DNA of 64,000 nucleotides from Roseateles_B sp041906185 (GCA_041906185.1 JAYRJQ010000010.1:1-64000), one strand, 5' to 3'. Counted from the stretch's first letter, positions 39,320 to 48,697 are shown. Notes: generated by a model not told the origin, from the letters alone. Made by a program: numbers and translations.

Positions 39320-42300
39320 GTGAATTCCAAGAAGAACCCTCCCTCCGCGCTCGCCGCGGCCTTTGCCGAGGCCGCCGCCCGCCCCCCCACCGACACGCCG
39401 CCGCCCGCGCCGCAGCCCCGTGCCGAGCGGCCGCCTGCCCGGCAGTCCGAGGTGCCGGCCGGGCAGGGGGGCGAACGCATGGTGAGGGAGGCGCGCGCCC
39501 CGCGTGCGCCGAAGTCGCGGGTGCCATCACCTGCACGCGAGGGGAACCTGAACGAGCGACGCCCCGCGCGCGGCCCGCAGGGCGCGGACCGTCAGGTTCG
39601 TCCAGATCGTCCAGATCGTCCGGTCGCCGCGTCGCCCGGCCCCGCCCAGGCGCCACGCCCGCCGCGCGAGCGTCGCCCCCAGCGGGAGACGCCCGCCAAC
39701 CCGCTGCCGCCCATCACCTTCCCGGAGAGCCTGCCGGTCTCGGCGCGTCGGGAGGAGATCGCCCGCCTGATGAGCGAGCATCAGGTGATCATCGTCTGCG
39801 GCGAGACGGGCTCGGGCAAGACGACGCAGCTGCCCAAGATCGCGCTGGCCCTGGGCCGAGGCCGTGCCAACGGCGGCGGGCTGATCGGCCACACGCAGCC
39901 GCGGCGCATCGCGGCCTCCAGCGTGGCCAAGCGCATCGCCGATGAACTCAAGACGCCGCTGGGCGAGATCGTGGGCTACAAGGTCCGCTTCCAGGACCGC
40001 CTGCAGCCCGGCGCCAGCGTCAAGCTGATGACGGACGGCATCCTGCTGGCCGAGACGCAGACGGATCCGCTGCTCAAGGCCTATGACACGCTGATCATCG
40101 ACGAGGCGCACGAGCGCAGCCTCAACATCGACTTCCTGCTGGGCTATCTGCGCGAGATCCTGGCCCGCCGGCCCGAGCTGAAGGTGGTGGTGACCTCGGC
40201 CACCATCGATGCCGAGCGCTTCGCAGAGCATTTCGCCTCCGCCAAGGGGCCGGCGCCGGTGGTGATGGTTTCCGGCCGCACCTTCCCCGTGGAGCAGCGC
40301 TACCGGCCCTTCGAGGAAAGCCGCGAGTACGACCTCAACAACGCCATCTGCGACGGGGTGGACGAGCTGTGGCGCGAGGGCTCGGGCGACGTGCTGGTGT
40401 TCCTGCCCGGCGAGCGCGAGATCCGCGAGGCCGCCGAGGCCCTGCGCAAGCACCACCCGCCCGGCGTGGAGGTGCTGCCGCTCTTCGCCCGCCTGTCGCA
40501 GCAGGAGCAGGACCGTGTCTTCGAGACGGGCGGCGCGCCGCGCATCGTGCTGGCCACCAACGTCGCCGAGACCTCGCTGACGGTGCCGGGCATCCGCTAC
40601 GTCATCGATGCCGGCACGGCCCGCGTCAAGCGCTACAGCTACCGCAACAAGGTCGAGCAGCTGCAGATCGAGCCGGTCAGCCAGGCCGCCGCCAACCAGC
40701 GCGCCGGCCGCTGCGGCCGCGTGGCCAACGGCATCTGCATCCGCCTCTACGACGAGAAGGACTTCCTCGGCCGCCCCCGCTTCACCGACCCGGAGATCCT
40801 GCGCTCCTCGCTGGCGGGCGTGATCCTGCGCATGAAGGCGCTGCACCTGGGCACGGTGGAGGACTTCCCCTTCATCGAGCCGCCGCCGCGCAAGGCCATC
40901 GCCGACGGCTACCAGCTCCTGGCCGAGCTGGGTGCCGTGGACGACCGCAACGAGCTCACCGACATCGGCAAGGAGCTCTCGAAGCTCCCGCTGGATCCGC
41001 GCGTGGGCCGCATGATCCTCGAGGCCAAGCGCCGCGATGCGCTGAGCGAGGTGCTCGTCATCGCCAGCGCGCTGAGCGGCCAGGACGTGCGCGACCGGCC
41101 GATGGAACAGCAGCAGCAGGCCGACGAGAAGCACAAGAAGTTCGACGACGAGAAGTCGGAGTTCATGGGCTATCTGAAGCTGTGGAAGTGGATCGAGGAA
41201 GGCAGAGGCGGACGACCTGTTGACCCCCAGACTTCCGCTTCGCGGGCGTCACCCCCTGAGGGGGCTGCGGAATCGCGGGGCGGCCCAGCGATTCCGCGCG
41301 AGCACAAGCTCTCCAACCGCCGCTACGAGCAGCTGCTGCGCGACAACTTCGTGAGCCCGCGCCGCGTGCGCGAGTGGCGGGACATTCACTCGCAGCTGCA
41401 CACCGTCGTGGCGGAGCATGGCTGGCGCCTCAACGGCAGCCCCGCGACCTACGACCAGGTGCACCTCTCGATGCTGGCCGGCTTCCTTGGCAACATCGGC
41501 TGCAAGAGCGATGACGACGAGTGGTACCTCGGTGCACGCGGCATCAAGTTCTGGCGGCATCCCGGGGCGCATCTGTCCAAGAAGCCGGGCCGCTGGATCG
41601 TGGCGGCCGAACTGGTGGACACCACGCGCCTCTATGGTCGCGGCCTGGCCAACATCGACGTCAACTGGATCGCGCCCCTGGCCGGCCATCTGCTGAAGAC
41701 GCAGCTGCTGGAGCCGCACTGGGAGAAGAAGGCGGCCGAGGTGATCGCGCTGGAGCGGGCGACGCTCTACGGCATCGTCATCTACAACAACCGCCGTGTG
41801 AACTTCGGCAACGTGGACCCGGTGGCCGCCCGCGAGATCTTCATCCGCGAGGCCCTGGTCAATGGCGAGTGGGACACGCGCCTGCCCTTCCTGGCCCACA
41901 ACCAGAAGCAGATCGCCAAGGTCGAGGAGCTGGAGCACAAGTCGCGCCGCCAGGACGTGCTGGTGGACGAAGGCCTGATCTACGCCTACTACGACCAGCA
42001 GCTGCCCGCCGAGGTGTGCTCGGGCGCGAGCTTCGAGAAGTGGTACCGCGAGGCGAGCCGCGGCAATCCGCGCCTGCTGCACCTGAGCCGCGACGAGCTC
42101 ATGCGCCACGAGGCCGCCGGCATCACGAGCAACGCCTTCCCGAAGATGCTCCGCCTGGGCGGTGTGGACTGCAAGACCGAGTACCTGCACCAGCCGGGCG
42201 ATGCGCGCGACGGCGTCACCGTCACCGTGCCCATCTTCGCGCTCAACCAGGTCAACGAGGACCAGTGCGAGTGGCTCGTGCCGGGCATGCTGGAGGCCAA

Positions 42301-43594
42301 GCTGCTCGCGCTGCTCAAGAGCCTCTACCAGAAGCCCCGCGCACGCCTCACGCCGCTGCCGGACTTCGTGGCGGAGTTCGTCGAGCTCAATCCCTTCGCG
42401 CAGGGCAGCCTGCTGGACGTGCTGGTGAAGGCCGTGCGCGAGCGCAGCCAGATCGCCGTGCAGCGCAACGACTTCAAGCTGGAGCAGGTGCCGCCGCATC
42501 TGTTCATGAACTTCCGCGTGGTGGACGAGCACGGCCGCCAGCTGGGGCAGGGCCGCAACCTCGCCGCGCTCAAGGCGGAGCTCGGCGCGCAGGCGCGCTC
42601 GGCCTTCCAGGCGCTGGCCGCGCTGAAGCTGCAGAGCCAGGCCGCGCCCGAGGTCGCCCCGGCGCCCGCGCCCATCACCACGCCGGGCGGCGGCAAGGCC
42701 TTGCGCGCGGAGGTGCGCATGCCCGCGCCCAAGCCGCAGCAGGCCGCCCAGACCTACACCGCCTGGACCTTCGGCGAGCTGCCCGAGCTGATGGAGATCC
42801 AGAAGGGCGGGCAGACGCTCATCGGCTTCCCGGCGCTGATCGACAAGGGGGCGCACGTCGAGATCGAGGTCTTCGACGAGCCCGAGGTCGCCGCCGCCCG
42901 CCACCGGGCCGGTCTGCGCCGCCTCGTCGCCCTGCAGATCCGCGAGCCGCTGAAGTACCTCGAGAAGAACATCCCCGACCTCACCAAGATGGCGGTGGCC
43001 TTCATGAGCCTGGGCACGGCGGAGGAGTTGCGCGACCAGATCATCGACGTCGCCCTGGACCGCGCCTTCCTGGCCGACCCGCTGCCCACCGACGAGTTCG
43101 CCTTCAAGGCGCGGATCGAGGAGGGGCGCACGCGCCTGAACCTCATCGCCCAGGAGGTGGCGCGGCTCAGCGGTACGGTGCTCGTCGAGTACCAGGCGGC
43201 GCTGCGCAAGCTCAAGGACAGCCGGGCGCCCAAGGAGGTGGCGGATGACATCCAGGCGCAGCTGCAGCGCCTGTGCGGCAAGCGCTTCGTGCTGCAGACG
43301 CCCTGGGCGCAGCTGCAGCACTACCCGCGCTACCTCAAGGGCATCACCCTGCGGCTGGACAAGCTCCGGGCCGACGCCGCCCGTGACGCGAAGTGGATGG
43401 CTGAGTACCGGCCGCTGGAGCAGCGCTGGCAGCGCCGGCTGGCCGAACTCAAGGGCACGCCCGATGCCCGCCTGGACGACTTCCGCTGGCAGCTGGAGGA
43501 GCTGCGGGTGAGCCTCTTCGCCCAGGAGTTGCGCACGCCGCAGCCGGTCAGCGTCAAGCGTCTGGAGAAGGTCTGGACGCAGCTGAGCCACTGA
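39320..43594 (+). CDS. hrpA: ATP-dependent DEAH-box RNA helicase HrpA
   Basis: 1424 residues from the GTG at 39320 (VNSKKNPPSALAAAF); ATG 39479 is an alternative. The first 120 residues are a Pro/Arg/Ala-rich tail. Walker A VIIVCGETGSGKTTQLPKI (about 158-176), DEAH in TLIIDEAHERSLN, SAT as VVVTSATIDAERF, and motif VI QRAGRCGR identify the DEAH/RHA helicase core, followed by the HA2/OB domains and the long HrpA C-terminus. The E. coli enzyme rescues stalled ribosomes; that role is expected, not shown. Residues about 628-660 are an in-frame, palindrome-rich insertion without counterpart in E. coli HrpA. Confidence 0.94.
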   Translation: MNSKKNPPSALAAAFAEAAARPPTDTPPPAPQPRAERPPARQSEVPAGQGGERMVREARAPRAPKSRVPSPAREGNLNERRPARGPQGADRQVRPDRPDRPVAASPGPAQAPRPPRERRPQRETPANPLPPITFPESLPVSARREEIARLMSEHQVIIVCGETGSGKTTQLPKIALALGRGRANGGGLIGHTQPRRIAASSVAKRIADELKTPLGEIVGYKVRFQDRLQPGASVKLMTDGILLAETQTDPLLKAYDTLIIDEAHERSLNIDFLLGYLREILARRPELKVVVTSATIDAERFAEHFASAKGPAPVVMVSGRTFPVEQRYRPFEESREYDLNNAICDGVDELWREGSGDVLVFLPGEREIREAAEALRKHHPPGVEVLPLFARLSQQEQDRVFETGGAPRIVLATNVAETSLTVPGIRYVIDAGTARVKRYSYRNKVEQLQIEPVSQAAANQRAGRCGRVANGICIRLYDEKDFLGRPRFTDPEILRSSLAGVILRMKALHLGTVEDFPFIEPPPRKAIADGYQLLAELGAVDDRNELTDIGKELSKLPLDPRVGRMILEAKRRDALSEVLVIASALSGQDVRDRPMEQQQQADEKHKKFDDEKSEFMGYLKLWKWIEEGRGGRPVDPQTSASRASPPEGAAESRGGPAIPREHKLSNRRYEQLLRDNFVSPRRVREWRDIHSQLHTVVAEHGWRLNGSPATYDQVHLSMLAGFLGNIGCKSDDDEWYLGARGIKFWRHPGAHLSKKPGRWIVAAELVDTTRLYGRGLANIDVNWIAPLAGHLLKTQLLEPHWEKKAAEVIALERATLYGIVIYNNRRVNFGNVDPVAAREIFIREALVNGEWDTRLPFLAHNQKQIAKVEELEHKSRRQDVLVDEGLIYAYYDQQLPAEVCSGASFEKWYREASRGNPRLLHLSRDELMRHEAAGITSNAFPKMLRLGGVDCKTEYLHQPGDARDGVTVTVPIFALNQVNEDQCEWLVPGMLEAKLLALLKSLYQKPRARLTPLPDFVAEFVELNPFAQGSLLDVLVKAVRERSQIAVQRNDFKLEQVPPHLFMNFRVVDEHGRQLGQGRNLAALKAELGAQARSAFQALAALKLQSQAAPEVAPAPAPITTPGGGKALRAEVRMPAPKPQQAAQTYTAWTFGELPELMEIQKGGQTLIGFPALIDKGAHVEIEVFDEPEVAAARHRAGLRRLVALQIREPLKYLEKNIPDLTKMAVAFMSLGTAEELRDQIIDVALDRAFLADPLPTDEFAFKARIEEGRTRLNLIAQEVARLSGTVLVEYQAALRKLKDSRAPKEVADDIQAQLQRLCGKRFVLQTPWAQLQHYPRYLKGITLRLDKLRADAARDAKWMAEYRPLEQRWQRRLAELKGTPDARLDDFRWQLEELRVSLFAQELRTPQPVSVKRLEKVWTQLSH
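41224..41297. repeat. Palindromic element inserted in frame within hrpA
   Basis: Three consecutive hairpins: CCGC-TTC-GCGG (about 41235-41245), CCCCC-TGA-GGGGG (41252-41264) and a perfect 10-bp stem GCGGAATCGC/GCGATTCCGC with an 11-nt loop (41267-41297). The same arrangement occurs in the intergenic copy at 53690-53762. Confidence 0.6.
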
Positions 43595-43620
43595 CGCCAC
43601 CGGTGCTCGCCTCCCCGCGC

Positions 43621-43639
43621 GGCGTGAATTCGCCACGCC
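43621..43639. repeat. Hairpin after hrpA
   Basis: GGCGTG/CACGCC with a 7-nt loop, 27 nt beyond the hrpA stop; no T run. Possible factor-dependent terminator or mRNA end. Confidence 0.3.
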
Positions 43640-43761
43640 GGGGGCCAGAAGCTGAAAAACCTGTGATGCGGGCGCTAGTTCAGGCTATGCCGGGCTGGCG
43701 CTTCGCGCTCAAATAGCGCACGTTGGGGGTCGGACCGCTCGGGTGCCGGCTGCCCGTCACA

Positions 43762-45753
43762 ATGCCAAGGTCCCCAGGTCTCCAAGGTCCGCCCCTGTCC
43801 GTGTCCTCTACGCCCGCTTCCTCCGCCACCGCTGCCGCCGCAGCGCCGGCCGCGCCGTTGCGCCGCTTCGGCCGATTCGAGCTGCGCGGCCTGCTCAGCA
43901 AGACGCCCCGCAGCCTGCTGTGGCTCGTGTTCGATCCCCGCAATGGCCAGGAGCTGCTGCTGGCCATGCCGCGCGAGAAGCCGTCCAGCCCCGAGGCGCT
44001 GGCTCAGTGGAAGCGCCTGGCGGACGGTGGCGCCCGCATCAACCACCCGCAGCTGGCCCATGTGGTCGAACAGGGGGAGGTGGAGCAGTGGCCCTATCTG
44101 GCCTATGACCGCGCCCTGGGTGAGACCCTGGAGGAGCGCCTTCGCCGCCAGCCGGCGCCGCTGCCGCTGGACGTGGCGTCCTGGATCTGCCAGCTGCTCG
44201 AAGGCCTGGCCTACGCCCACGAGGCCGGCCACGTGCACCGGGACCTCCAGCTGGCCCACGTGTTGATCAACGCGACGGACCAGGTCCGGCTGCTGGGCCT
44301 GGAGGTGGCCCAGGAGCCCGAGACCGCGTCCCTGGACTTCAACACGGTCACGCGCAGCGCCACCCGCGAGGCGGCCGCGCAAGATGTGCTTGCCGTGGGG
44401 CTGATGCTGCATCGCCTGCTCTCGGGCAAGCCGGTGCTCGATCAGACGGACCTGCACCAGGCCATGGCGCTGATGCAGCCGCAGGGCCGCGAGCTCGTGC
44501 GTCTGGGCTGGGAGACGCCGCACCCGATCCCCGACCCGCTGCGCGCCATCGCCAATCGGTCGACGGACCGTCAGGCGCGCCAGCGCTACCACCAGGCCCG
44601 CACGCTGCTGCGCGCCCTGGAGGGCTGGCGCACCGCCGCCGCGCACGATGCGGGCGGGCCCATCGCGCTGCTGATGGACAAGCTCCAGCGCTACGGCCAC
44701 CTGCCGGCGAGTTCGGCGCGGCTGTCGCGCATTCTGGGCGCCGCGGGGCTGGAGGGCCAGCATGCCGCCGCGCTGTCCGGCCTGGTGCTGGACGACATGG
44801 CCCTGGCGCTGGAACTGCTGCGCCGCGTCAACAACGCGCTCAAGCAGAGCGGCGCGGCCAACAGCGGGACGATGCTCAACATGCAGCGCGCCATCGCCAT
44901 GATCGGCCTGAACGGGCTGCAGGCGGCGGTGCGCTCGCTCAAGCCCTGGCCGGGGCCGCTGTCCGAGTTGCAGGCCACCGTCATGCGCAGCCTGATGAAG
45001 CGGGTGCACCGCGCGGGCCTCATCGCGCAGAACCTCAGGCCGGCGGGCTTCGACCCGGAGGTGGTCTACCTCGTGTGCCTGCTGCAGAACCTGGGGCGGC
45101 TGCTGCTTCAGTACCACTTCCCGGACGACGCCCAGCAGGTGCGCCAGCTGATGCTGCCGCCCGAGCCCACCGAAGAGACGCCGCATCCCGCCGGCATGAG
45201 CGAGCAGGCGGCGGCCTATGCCGTGCTCGGCTGCGACCTGGACGCGCTGGGCAGTGCCGTGGCCCGCTACTGGGGCCTGGACGAGGACGTGCAGCACATG
45301 ATGCACCGCGCCTCGCCGGATGCGCCGGTGCGGCACGCGGGCCATGACACCGACGTCATCCGCCTCACCTGCAGCTTTGCCAACGAACTGGTCGACGCCA
45401 TGGTGCAGCCCGAGGGACGCCGCAAGCATGCGCTGGAGATGGCCACGCGGCGCTATGCCCGTGTGCTGGGCCTCGGCCTGAAGGATGTGATGGACGCCCT
45501 CAAGCCCGAGACGGCGCGCAAGGAGGCCGCGGCGAGCCACAGCCCCGAGGCCGCGCGCGAGATCGGCTCGTCCAACCTGACGCTGACGGCCCATCTGGAC
45601 ATCCCGCCCGTCGTGCCCTCGAATCCCGTCGGCGCGGCCGAGACGCCGCAGCCCTCCGCGCTGCGCCGGCGTCTGGCGGGTGGTGCGCCGGACGCCGCCG
45701 GTGCGGCGGACGGCTCCTTCTACGTGTCCGGCAAGCTGCCGGAGCAGCGCTGA
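43762..45753 (+). CDS. Pseudokinase-HDOD signalling protein
   Basis: About 663 residues from ATG 43762; GTG 43801 (VSSTPASSAT) is an alternative start and neither has a good ribosome binding site. Residues about 35-290 are a Ser/Thr kinase fold that has lost key residues: the lysine strand reads ELLLAMPRE, the catalytic loop HRDLQLAHVLIN (Asp kept, metal-binding Asn lost) and DFG is replaced by LLGLEV. Residues about 315-560 are an HDOD domain (AIAMIGLNGLQAAVRSL, YLVCLLQNLGRLLLQYHFP). The C-terminus is Ala/Pro-rich. The next gene, one base after its stop, is an intact-kinase paralogue, so the two proteins probably act together. Confidence 0.83.
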   Translation: MPRSPGLQGPPLSVSSTPASSATAAAAAPAAPLRRFGRFELRGLLSKTPRSLLWLVFDPRNGQELLLAMPREKPSSPEALAQWKRLADGGARINHPQLAHVVEQGEVEQWPYLAYDRALGETLEERLRRQPAPLPLDVASWICQLLEGLAYAHEAGHVHRDLQLAHVLINATDQVRLLGLEVAQEPETASLDFNTVTRSATREAAAQDVLAVGLMLHRLLSGKPVLDQTDLHQAMALMQPQGRELVRLGWETPHPIPDPLRAIANRSTDRQARQRYHQARTLLRALEGWRTAAAHDAGGPIALLMDKLQRYGHLPASSARLSRILGAAGLEGQHAAALSGLVLDDMALALELLRRVNNALKQSGAANSGTMLNMQRAIAMIGLNGLQAAVRSLKPWPGPLSELQATVMRSLMKRVHRAGLIAQNLRPAGFDPEVVYLVCLLQNLGRLLLQYHFPDDAQQVRQLMLPPEPTEETPHPAGMSEQAAAYAVLGCDLDALGSAVARYWGLDEDVQHMMHRASPDAPVRHAGHDTDVIRLTCSFANELVDAMVQPEGRRKHALEMATRRYARVLGLGLKDVMDALKPETARKEAAASHSPEAAREIGSSNLTLTAHLDIPPVVPSNPVGAAETPQPSALRRRLAGGAPDAAGAADGSFYVSGKLPEQR

Positions 45754-45754
45754 C

Positions 45755-48169
45755 ATGGCTGCATCCCTGCCGCCCAGCACACCGCCCCGCATCGGGCGTT
45801 TCCAGGTCCTGCGCGAGCTCGGGCGGGGCGCCCAGGCGACGGTCTGGCTGGCCCACGACCCGCGCCTGGACCGCGACGTCGCGCTGAAGGTGCTCGCCCC
45901 GGCCGCCGACCCGGCGCTGGTGGACGCCGGCCTGCACGAGGCCCGCGCCGTTGCCCGGCTGATGCACCCGCACATCGTGCCCGTCTTCGAGGCCGACCAG
46001 CAGGACGGCCAGGCCTACATGGTCTTCGAGTACGTGCCCGGCCTCACGCTCACCGAGAAGCTGCAGCGCAACCCGGTGATGAAGGCCCGCGAGGCCGTGG
46101 AGCTGATGCTCGGCGTGCTCGACGGCCTGATGGCGGCGCACGAGACCGGCGTCGTTCACCGCGACCTCAAGCCGAGCAACATCCTCGTCGACGCCAAGGG
46201 CCGCGGCCGTCTGCTGGATTTCGGCATCGCCGACTGGATCAGCGACCCGAACCACCGCCGCCGCGTGGTCGGCACGCCGGGCTACCTCTCGCCCGAGGCG
46301 GCGCAGGGCTTTGCGCCGGCGCCGGCCATGGACGTCTTTGCCGTGGCCGTGATGCTTTGCGAGATGCTCAGCGGCCGCCGCCTCAACTACGACCCCGACC
46401 CCTGGCGGGCCGTGCGCCGTGTGGTCGACGAAGACCTGCAGATGCCCGACGGCCTCGACCGAGACGTGGACGACGCCTTGCGCGCCATCGTGCAGCGGGG
46501 CCTGGCCCGCGACCCGGCGCTGCGCTGGCCCACCGCGCGGGCCCTGCACGACGCCCTGGCCGAGTGGCTGCATCCGCCCGTGATCAGCCAGAGCGGCCTC
46601 GCCGACAACGGCACGCTGGACTTCCTGCTGCGCCGCATGCGCCACCGCTCGGACTTCCCGGCGATGTCGGAGTCCATGACCCGCATCCAGCGCATCACCT
46701 CGTCGGAGAACGAGAGCCTCAACAGCCTCTCCAACGAGATCCTCAAGGACGTGGCGCTGACCCACAAGCTGCTGCGCCTGGTCAACACCGTGCAGTACAC
46801 GCATGCCGGCGGCGGCAGCATCAGCACCGTGTCCCGCGCGGCGGCGCTCATCGGCTTCGCGGGGATCCGCAACCTGGCGCTCTCGCTGATCCTGCTGGAG
46901 CGCATGGAGAACAAGGCCCACGCGCGGGCGCTGCGCGAGGAGTTCCTGCGCTCGCTGATGGCGGCCTCCCTGGCGCGCGAGCTGTGCCCCGCCGAGCGCG
47001 AGAGCGAGGAGGCCTTCCTCGTGGGCATGCTGCAGAACCTGGGGCGGCTGCTGACGGAGTTCTACTTCCCTGAGGAGGCGCAGCAGATCCAGCGCTTCGT
47101 GAGGCCCGAGCGCGGGCAGGGCGCCGCGGCCACGGCCCCGGTTAGCGAGGCGGCGGCGTCTCAGCAGGTGCTGGGGCTCAGCTTCGAGCAGCTCGGCCAG
47201 GGCGTCGCCCGCCAGTGGGGGCTGCCCGATGCCCTGCAGCGCGGCATGAGCCGGCCCGAGGGCGAAGCACCGACCCGTCTTCTGGACGGCGGCACCGAGC
47301 GGCTGCGCTGGCTGGCGCGCGCCGCGAACGACGTGACGGACGTGATCCTGCACAGCGAGCCGTCCGAGGCCCATGCCAAGGTCCGGCACATGGGGCAGCG
47401 CTACGCCCGGGCGCTGGGGCTGAGCCCCGAGCGCATCGACCAGGCGGCGGACCAGGCCCGGCAGCGGCTTTCGCAGCTGGCGGAGGCCATGGAGATCCGC
47501 CTGCCCAAGAGCTCGCAGGCCCAGCGCCTGCTCGCGCCGCTGGCGCCTTCGGCCGATGACGACAGCCTCTCGCCGCTCGAGCTGCAGGCCACCGCCATCT
47601 ACGAGCCGACGCAGGTGCTGGCCCACGAATCCGCGGCGCGCCAGCCGGCGGCCGAGGTGCTGGCGGCCGGCATCCACGACGTCACCAACGTCATGGTGGA
47701 GAACTTCAAGCTCAACGAAGTGCTGCGGATGATCCTGGAGACCATCTACCGCGGGCTCGGCTTCCGCAGCGTGGTCTTCTGCCTGCGGGATCCTCGCAGC
47801 AATGCGCTGACGGGGCGCTTCGGGCTTGGCGACGATGTGGAGCGCGTGGTGCCGCTGTTCCGCGTGCCGCTGCAGCTGCAGCCCGGGCAGGCGAGCGACC
47901 TGTTCACGGCGATCTGCCTGAAGGGGTCCGACACCCTCATTTCCGATGCGTCCCAGCCCCGCATCGCCGAGCGTCTGCCCGGCTGGTTCAAGGGCACGAT
48001 GCACGGCGACAGCTTCCTCATCCTGCCGCTGGTGATGAAGGGCAGCTGCTTCGCCATGATCTACGCCGACCGGGCGGGGCGCGGCACGCTGAACGTCGAC
48101 GAGAAGGAGCTCTCGCTGCTGCGCACCTTGCGCAACCAGGCCGTGATGGCTTTCAAGCAGGCGGGCTGA
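45755..48169 (+). CDS. Ser/Thr protein kinase-HDOD-GAF signalling protein
   Basis: 804 residues. N-terminal PknB-type kinase (about 10-265) with an intact set: glycine loop LGRGAQATVWLA, lysine DVALKVL, HRDLKPSNIL, DFGIADW and GTPGYLSPEA. The HDOD domain (about 280-520) has AAALIGFAGIRNLALSLILL and the LVGMLQNLGRLLTEFYFP segment closely matching the upstream pseudokinase. A GAF-like domain (about 625-800, GLGFRSVVFCLRDPRSNALT) ends the protein. HDOD domains relate to HD hydrolases but usually lack catalysis and serve as interaction modules. No membrane segment. Start ATG 45755, one base after the stop of its paralogue, so translation is coupled. Confidence 0.87.
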   Translation: MAASLPPSTPPRIGRFQVLRELGRGAQATVWLAHDPRLDRDVALKVLAPAADPALVDAGLHEARAVARLMHPHIVPVFEADQQDGQAYMVFEYVPGLTLTEKLQRNPVMKAREAVELMLGVLDGLMAAHETGVVHRDLKPSNILVDAKGRGRLLDFGIADWISDPNHRRRVVGTPGYLSPEAAQGFAPAPAMDVFAVAVMLCEMLSGRRLNYDPDPWRAVRRVVDEDLQMPDGLDRDVDDALRAIVQRGLARDPALRWPTARALHDALAEWLHPPVISQSGLADNGTLDFLLRRMRHRSDFPAMSESMTRIQRITSSENESLNSLSNEILKDVALTHKLLRLVNTVQYTHAGGGSISTVSRAAALIGFAGIRNLALSLILLERMENKAHARALREEFLRSLMAASLARELCPAERESEEAFLVGMLQNLGRLLTEFYFPEEAQQIQRFVRPERGQGAAATAPVSEAAASQQVLGLSFEQLGQGVARQWGLPDALQRGMSRPEGEAPTRLLDGGTERLRWLARAANDVTDVILHSEPSEAHAKVRHMGQRYARALGLSPERIDQAADQARQRLSQLAEAMEIRLPKSSQAQRLLAPLAPSADDDSLSPLELQATAIYEPTQVLAHESAARQPAAEVLAAGIHDVTNVMVENFKLNEVLRMILETIYRGLGFRSVVFCLRDPRSNALTGRFGLGDDVERVVPLFRVPLQLQPGQASDLFTAICLKGSDTLISDASQPRIAERLPGWFKGTMHGDSFLILPLVMKGSCFAMIYADRAGRGTLNVDEKELSLLRTLRNQAVMAFKQAG

Positions 48170-48238
48170 CGGCGGCGGGCGGTCCGCGCGGATCCGTTCA
48201 CTTGAGCTGGCGAGGGCCGCGACGCGGCCGGCCAAGCT

Positions 48239-48275
48239 CCGGCCGAGTGCCGGTAATGCTCCGGCTAGAGTCCGG
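48239..48275. repeat. CCGG words at exact 11-bp spacing
   Basis: CCGG occurs at 48239, 48250, 48261 and 48272, within degenerate 11-mers GCTCCGGCCGA, GTGCCGGTAAT, GCTCCGGCTAG and AGTCCGGCCAT. It lies in the non-coding gap after the kinase gene. Confidence 0.4.
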
Positions 48276-48310
48276 CCATCTCGGTCCCGTCCGGATGAGC
48301 GGGGCGCAGA

Positions 48311-48335
48311 AACAAGAAACCCGGCTCAAGCCGGG
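48311..48335 (-). terminator. Second terminator downstream of ffs
   Basis: Stem CCCGGC/GCCGGG (48320-48335) followed on the minus strand by TTTCTTGTTTC; weaker T tract than the first. Confidence 0.6.
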
Positions 48336-48342
48336 CTCAATG

Positions 48343-48366
48343 AAAAAACCCGGCCTGAGCCGGGTT
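48343..48366 (-). terminator. First terminator downstream of ffs
   Basis: 8-bp stem AACCCGGC/GCCGGGTT with CTGA loop (48347-48366) and six T residues after it on the minus strand. Confidence 0.85.
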
Positions 48367-48412
48367 GGGGCGCAGAAGCCGCCACAGCGGCTCCCACAAG
48401 TATTGGGGTTGA

Positions 48413-48503
48413 CGAGCCTTACCCCCGGCACTGGTCACAACGGTTAGGGCTGCTTGGTTCCCCACCTGACCCGGTTGGCCGCGCTTCCATGCGAGGAGGC
48501 CCG
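48413..48503 (-). ncRNA. ffs: 4.5S signal recognition particle RNA
   Basis: About 91 nt. The minus strand contains GGGTCAGGTGGGGAACCAAG followed by CAGCCC, the conserved SRP RNA domain IV apical loop and internal-loop segments that bind Ffh. The proposed ends pair (CGGGCCT at 48503-48497 with AGGCTCG at 48419-48413), closing the single long hairpin typical of bacterial small SRP RNA. A TACAAT box precedes it and two terminators follow. Betaproteobacterial ffs genes commonly lie near dnaX, as here. The ends are predicted from pairing and could move a few bases. Confidence 0.9.
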
Positions 48504-48512
48504 TCAGCGCAC

Positions 48513-48518
48513 ATTGTA
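48513..48518 (-). promoter_or_regulatory. -10 box of ffs
   Basis: Minus-strand TACAAT, nine bases before the predicted 5' end of the SRP RNA. The -35 position is GC-rich without clear consensus. Confidence 0.6.
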
Positions 48519-48661
48519 TGCCATTGCGGGAGGGGCGCCGGGAAAGCCGGCCATCGAGGACGCCGGGCGGCTCAGGGAGCCAGGCGCCGGCGCCATGAAC
48601 AGTCGCCCTGTGCAGGACTGCACGCCGGGAGGGGCGGGCCGCCCGCCGGCTCGCGCGGGGC

Positions 48662-48691
48662 TTCCCAAACGGGCGCGTCGACCCTTAGAAT
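48662..48691 (+). promoter_or_regulatory. Candidate promoter of the structured leader at 48698
   Basis: TTCCCA (48662-48667), 18-nt spacer and TAGAAT (48686-48691). It predicts a start near 48698 and a leader of about 138 nt before the ATG at 48836. Confidence 0.4.
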
Positions 48692-48697
48692 TCGCTC

